Positions 63,164 to 64,000 of a stretch of DNA of 64,000 nucleotides are shown here, in pieces. Source of the DNA: Anaerovibrio lipolyticus LB2005 (GTDB taxonomy: Bacteria > Bacillota > Negativicutes > Selenomonadales > Selenomonadaceae); the NCBI RefSeq assembly GCF_000621545.1, contig NZ_JHYA01000004.1, positions 186,001-250,000 on the forward strand. Direction: 5' to 3'. The position numbers and the translations under genes were made by a program. The notes beneath the pieces are model-generated. The model was not told the origin of the DNA and searched no databases. It saw nothing but the letters and a program-made list of their open reading frames with translations. The stretch's first letter is position 1. The number at the start of each line of letters is the position of its first letter.

Positions 63164-64000
63164 ATGAAAATATTGACCATTGTAGGTGCTAGGCCGCAGT
63201 TTGTCAAAGCGGCCATGGTGTCTGATGCTATTGCAAAATGGAATACTGATAATCCTGAATGTCATATTGAGGAAATAATGGTTCATACCGGGCAGCATTA
63301 TGATGATAATATGTCCGGTGTGTTTTTTAGGCAACTGGGGATTCCGGCTCCTAAATATAATCTGGGCGTTTCTGGTGGCAGTCAGATAGATAATCTGTCC
63401 CGTATGATGACTGGGTTAGAGTCTACGATAATAGACGAACAGCCAGATGCCGTACTTATATATGGTGATACTAATTCTTCATTAGCTGGGGCTCTTACGG
63501 CTGCTAAGCTGGGTTTTACGATTGTTCATGTGGAGGCTGGGGATCGTGCTGACAATAAAAATAATCCGGAGGAGCTGAACCGGACTATTATTGATCATAT
63601 TTCTAATTTATTGTTGTGCACTACTGAGACAGCTAAGAAGAATTTAGCTAGTGAAGGGATAAGAGAGAATGTTTTTGCGGTGGGGAATCTTATGGGGGAG
63701 GCGTTGTTGAAATATGCTTCAAAACCTTGGGATTATAAATTATTGGTTGATTATTCCGGGGATAAGGTTTTGGCGCCCGATGAATACTATTATCTCACCT
63801 GCCATCGTCAGGAAAATACTGCCAATGATGATGCGTTGCGGGAAATATTGATGGCAATGGAATCTTTGGACTTGCCTACTGTATTTCCAGTACACCCTCG
63901 AAATAAAGAGCGTGCTACTCGCCTAATCAAGGAATTGGGCTGTACAAAGATATTGGCAGTGGAGCCAGTTGGATATTTTGAATCAGTTCATCTCATCAAG
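63164..64000 (+). CDS. Second UDP-sugar 2-epimerase, divergent (3' end outside window)
   Basis: Open from ATG 63164 to the window end (279 codons seen), 10 bases after wbpI. It has IVGARPQFVKAAMVSDAI, HTGQHYDDNMSGVFF and YGDTNSSLAGALTAAKL, so it is a non-hydrolysing 2-epimerase paralogue. The usual VEAGLRSFxxxMPEEINR is VEAGDRADNKNNPEELNR here, followed by TIIDHISNLLL. That variation, with DHIS, recalls FnlC/WbjD-type enzymes acting on 6-deoxy sugars. It probably epimerises a different substrate from wbpI. Confidence 0.88.
   Translation, partial: MKILTIVGARPQFVKAAMVSDAIAKWNTDNPECHIEEIMVHTGQHYDDNMSGVFFRQLGIPAPKYNLGVSGGSQIDNLSRMMTGLESTIIDEQPDAVLIYGDTNSSLAGALTAAKLGFTIVHVEAGDRADNKNNPEELNRTIIDHISNLLLCTTETAKKNLASEGIRENVFAVGNLMGEALLKYASKPWDYKLLVDYSGDKVLAPDEYYYLTCHRQENTANDDALREILMAMESLDLPTVFPVHPRNKERATRLIKELGCTKILAVEPVGYFESVHLIK

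Noticed and set aside
1-64000. CRISPR arrays, tRNA or rRNA genes
   Set aside because: None seen on reading the intergenic gaps; no regularly spaced repeats or cloverleaf-like segments were noticed.

Overview
The window reads as a chromosomal segment of a Gram-negative-type Firmicute, most likely a motile anaerobe of the Negativicutes (Selenomonas/Anaerovibrio relatives). This is inferred from three things: a Firmicute-style secG-est-rnr-smpB gene order, an anaerobic ribonucleotide reductase, and chemoreceptor and legionaminic-acid genes beside O-antigen-type Wzx/Wzy/Wzz and diacetamido-uronic-acid genes. No rRNA, tRNA, CRISPR array or complete insertion sequence was seen. Housekeeping genes look richer in G+C than the surface-glycan genes around them.

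Layout. (1) 1-6755: end of a legionaminic (nonulosonic) acid pathway (ptmE-like, acetyltransferase, legI, legG, legF), then a convergent GT52-like putative sialyl/nonulosonyl transferase and a GT4 glycosyltransferase. (2) 6761-20370: housekeeping block with nrdD (minus strand), pyk, secG, est, rnr, smpB, pfkA and a full-length chemoreceptor. An MBOAT/SGNH O-acyltransferase pair sits between rnr and smpB, and a 177-nt MITE-like palindrome lies before pfkA. (3) 20450-22963: a second MBOAT/SGNH pair. (4) 22993-37720: a glycan island bounded on both sides by decayed copies of the chemoreceptor 3' end plus a shared terminator and tail. It holds nucleotide-sugar genes (dehydrogenase, two aminotransferases, acetyltransferase, two SDR enzymes, methyltransferase, metallophosphoesterase, ATP-grasp), a polyprenol-phosphate GT2, a two-gene SMR-type flippase and a GT-C-like membrane protein, with three decaying genes. 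(5) 37838-64000: an O-antigen/capsule-type locus. It contains a broken wecE-like gene, a WbpM/PglF-type dehydratase, an aldolase, a PLP decarboxylase, an initiating sugar transferase, a class-IV aminotransferase, tviB-wbpB-wbpD-wbpE, a third MBOAT/SGNH pair, hisH2-hisF2, wzz-wzx-wzy, wbpG, a GT4, a frameshifted methyltransferase, ugd, wbpI and a second 2-epimerase cut by the window edge.

How they fit together. TviB, WbpB, WbpE, WbpD and WbpI form a complete route from UDP-GlcNAc to UDP-ManNAc3NAcA, and WbpG with HisH2/HisF2 would convert it to the acetamidino form, as in the Pseudomonas aeruginosa O5 locus. The small phosphoglycosyltransferase would start the repeat unit, Wzx flip it, Wzy polymerise it and Wzz set chain length. 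The MBOAT/SGNH pairs probably O-acylate surface glycans. The island looks like a separate Gtr/Arn-style system that loads one sugar on undecaprenyl phosphate, flips it and adds it outside.

Most notable: the chemoreceptor-scar-bounded island; the aldolase/decarboxylase/aminotransferase set beside the initiating transferase; an NrdD without a recognisable glycyl-radical motif; a phosphofructokinase with substituted active-site aspartates; the MITE-like palindrome; and a methyltransferase broken at a T9 tract.
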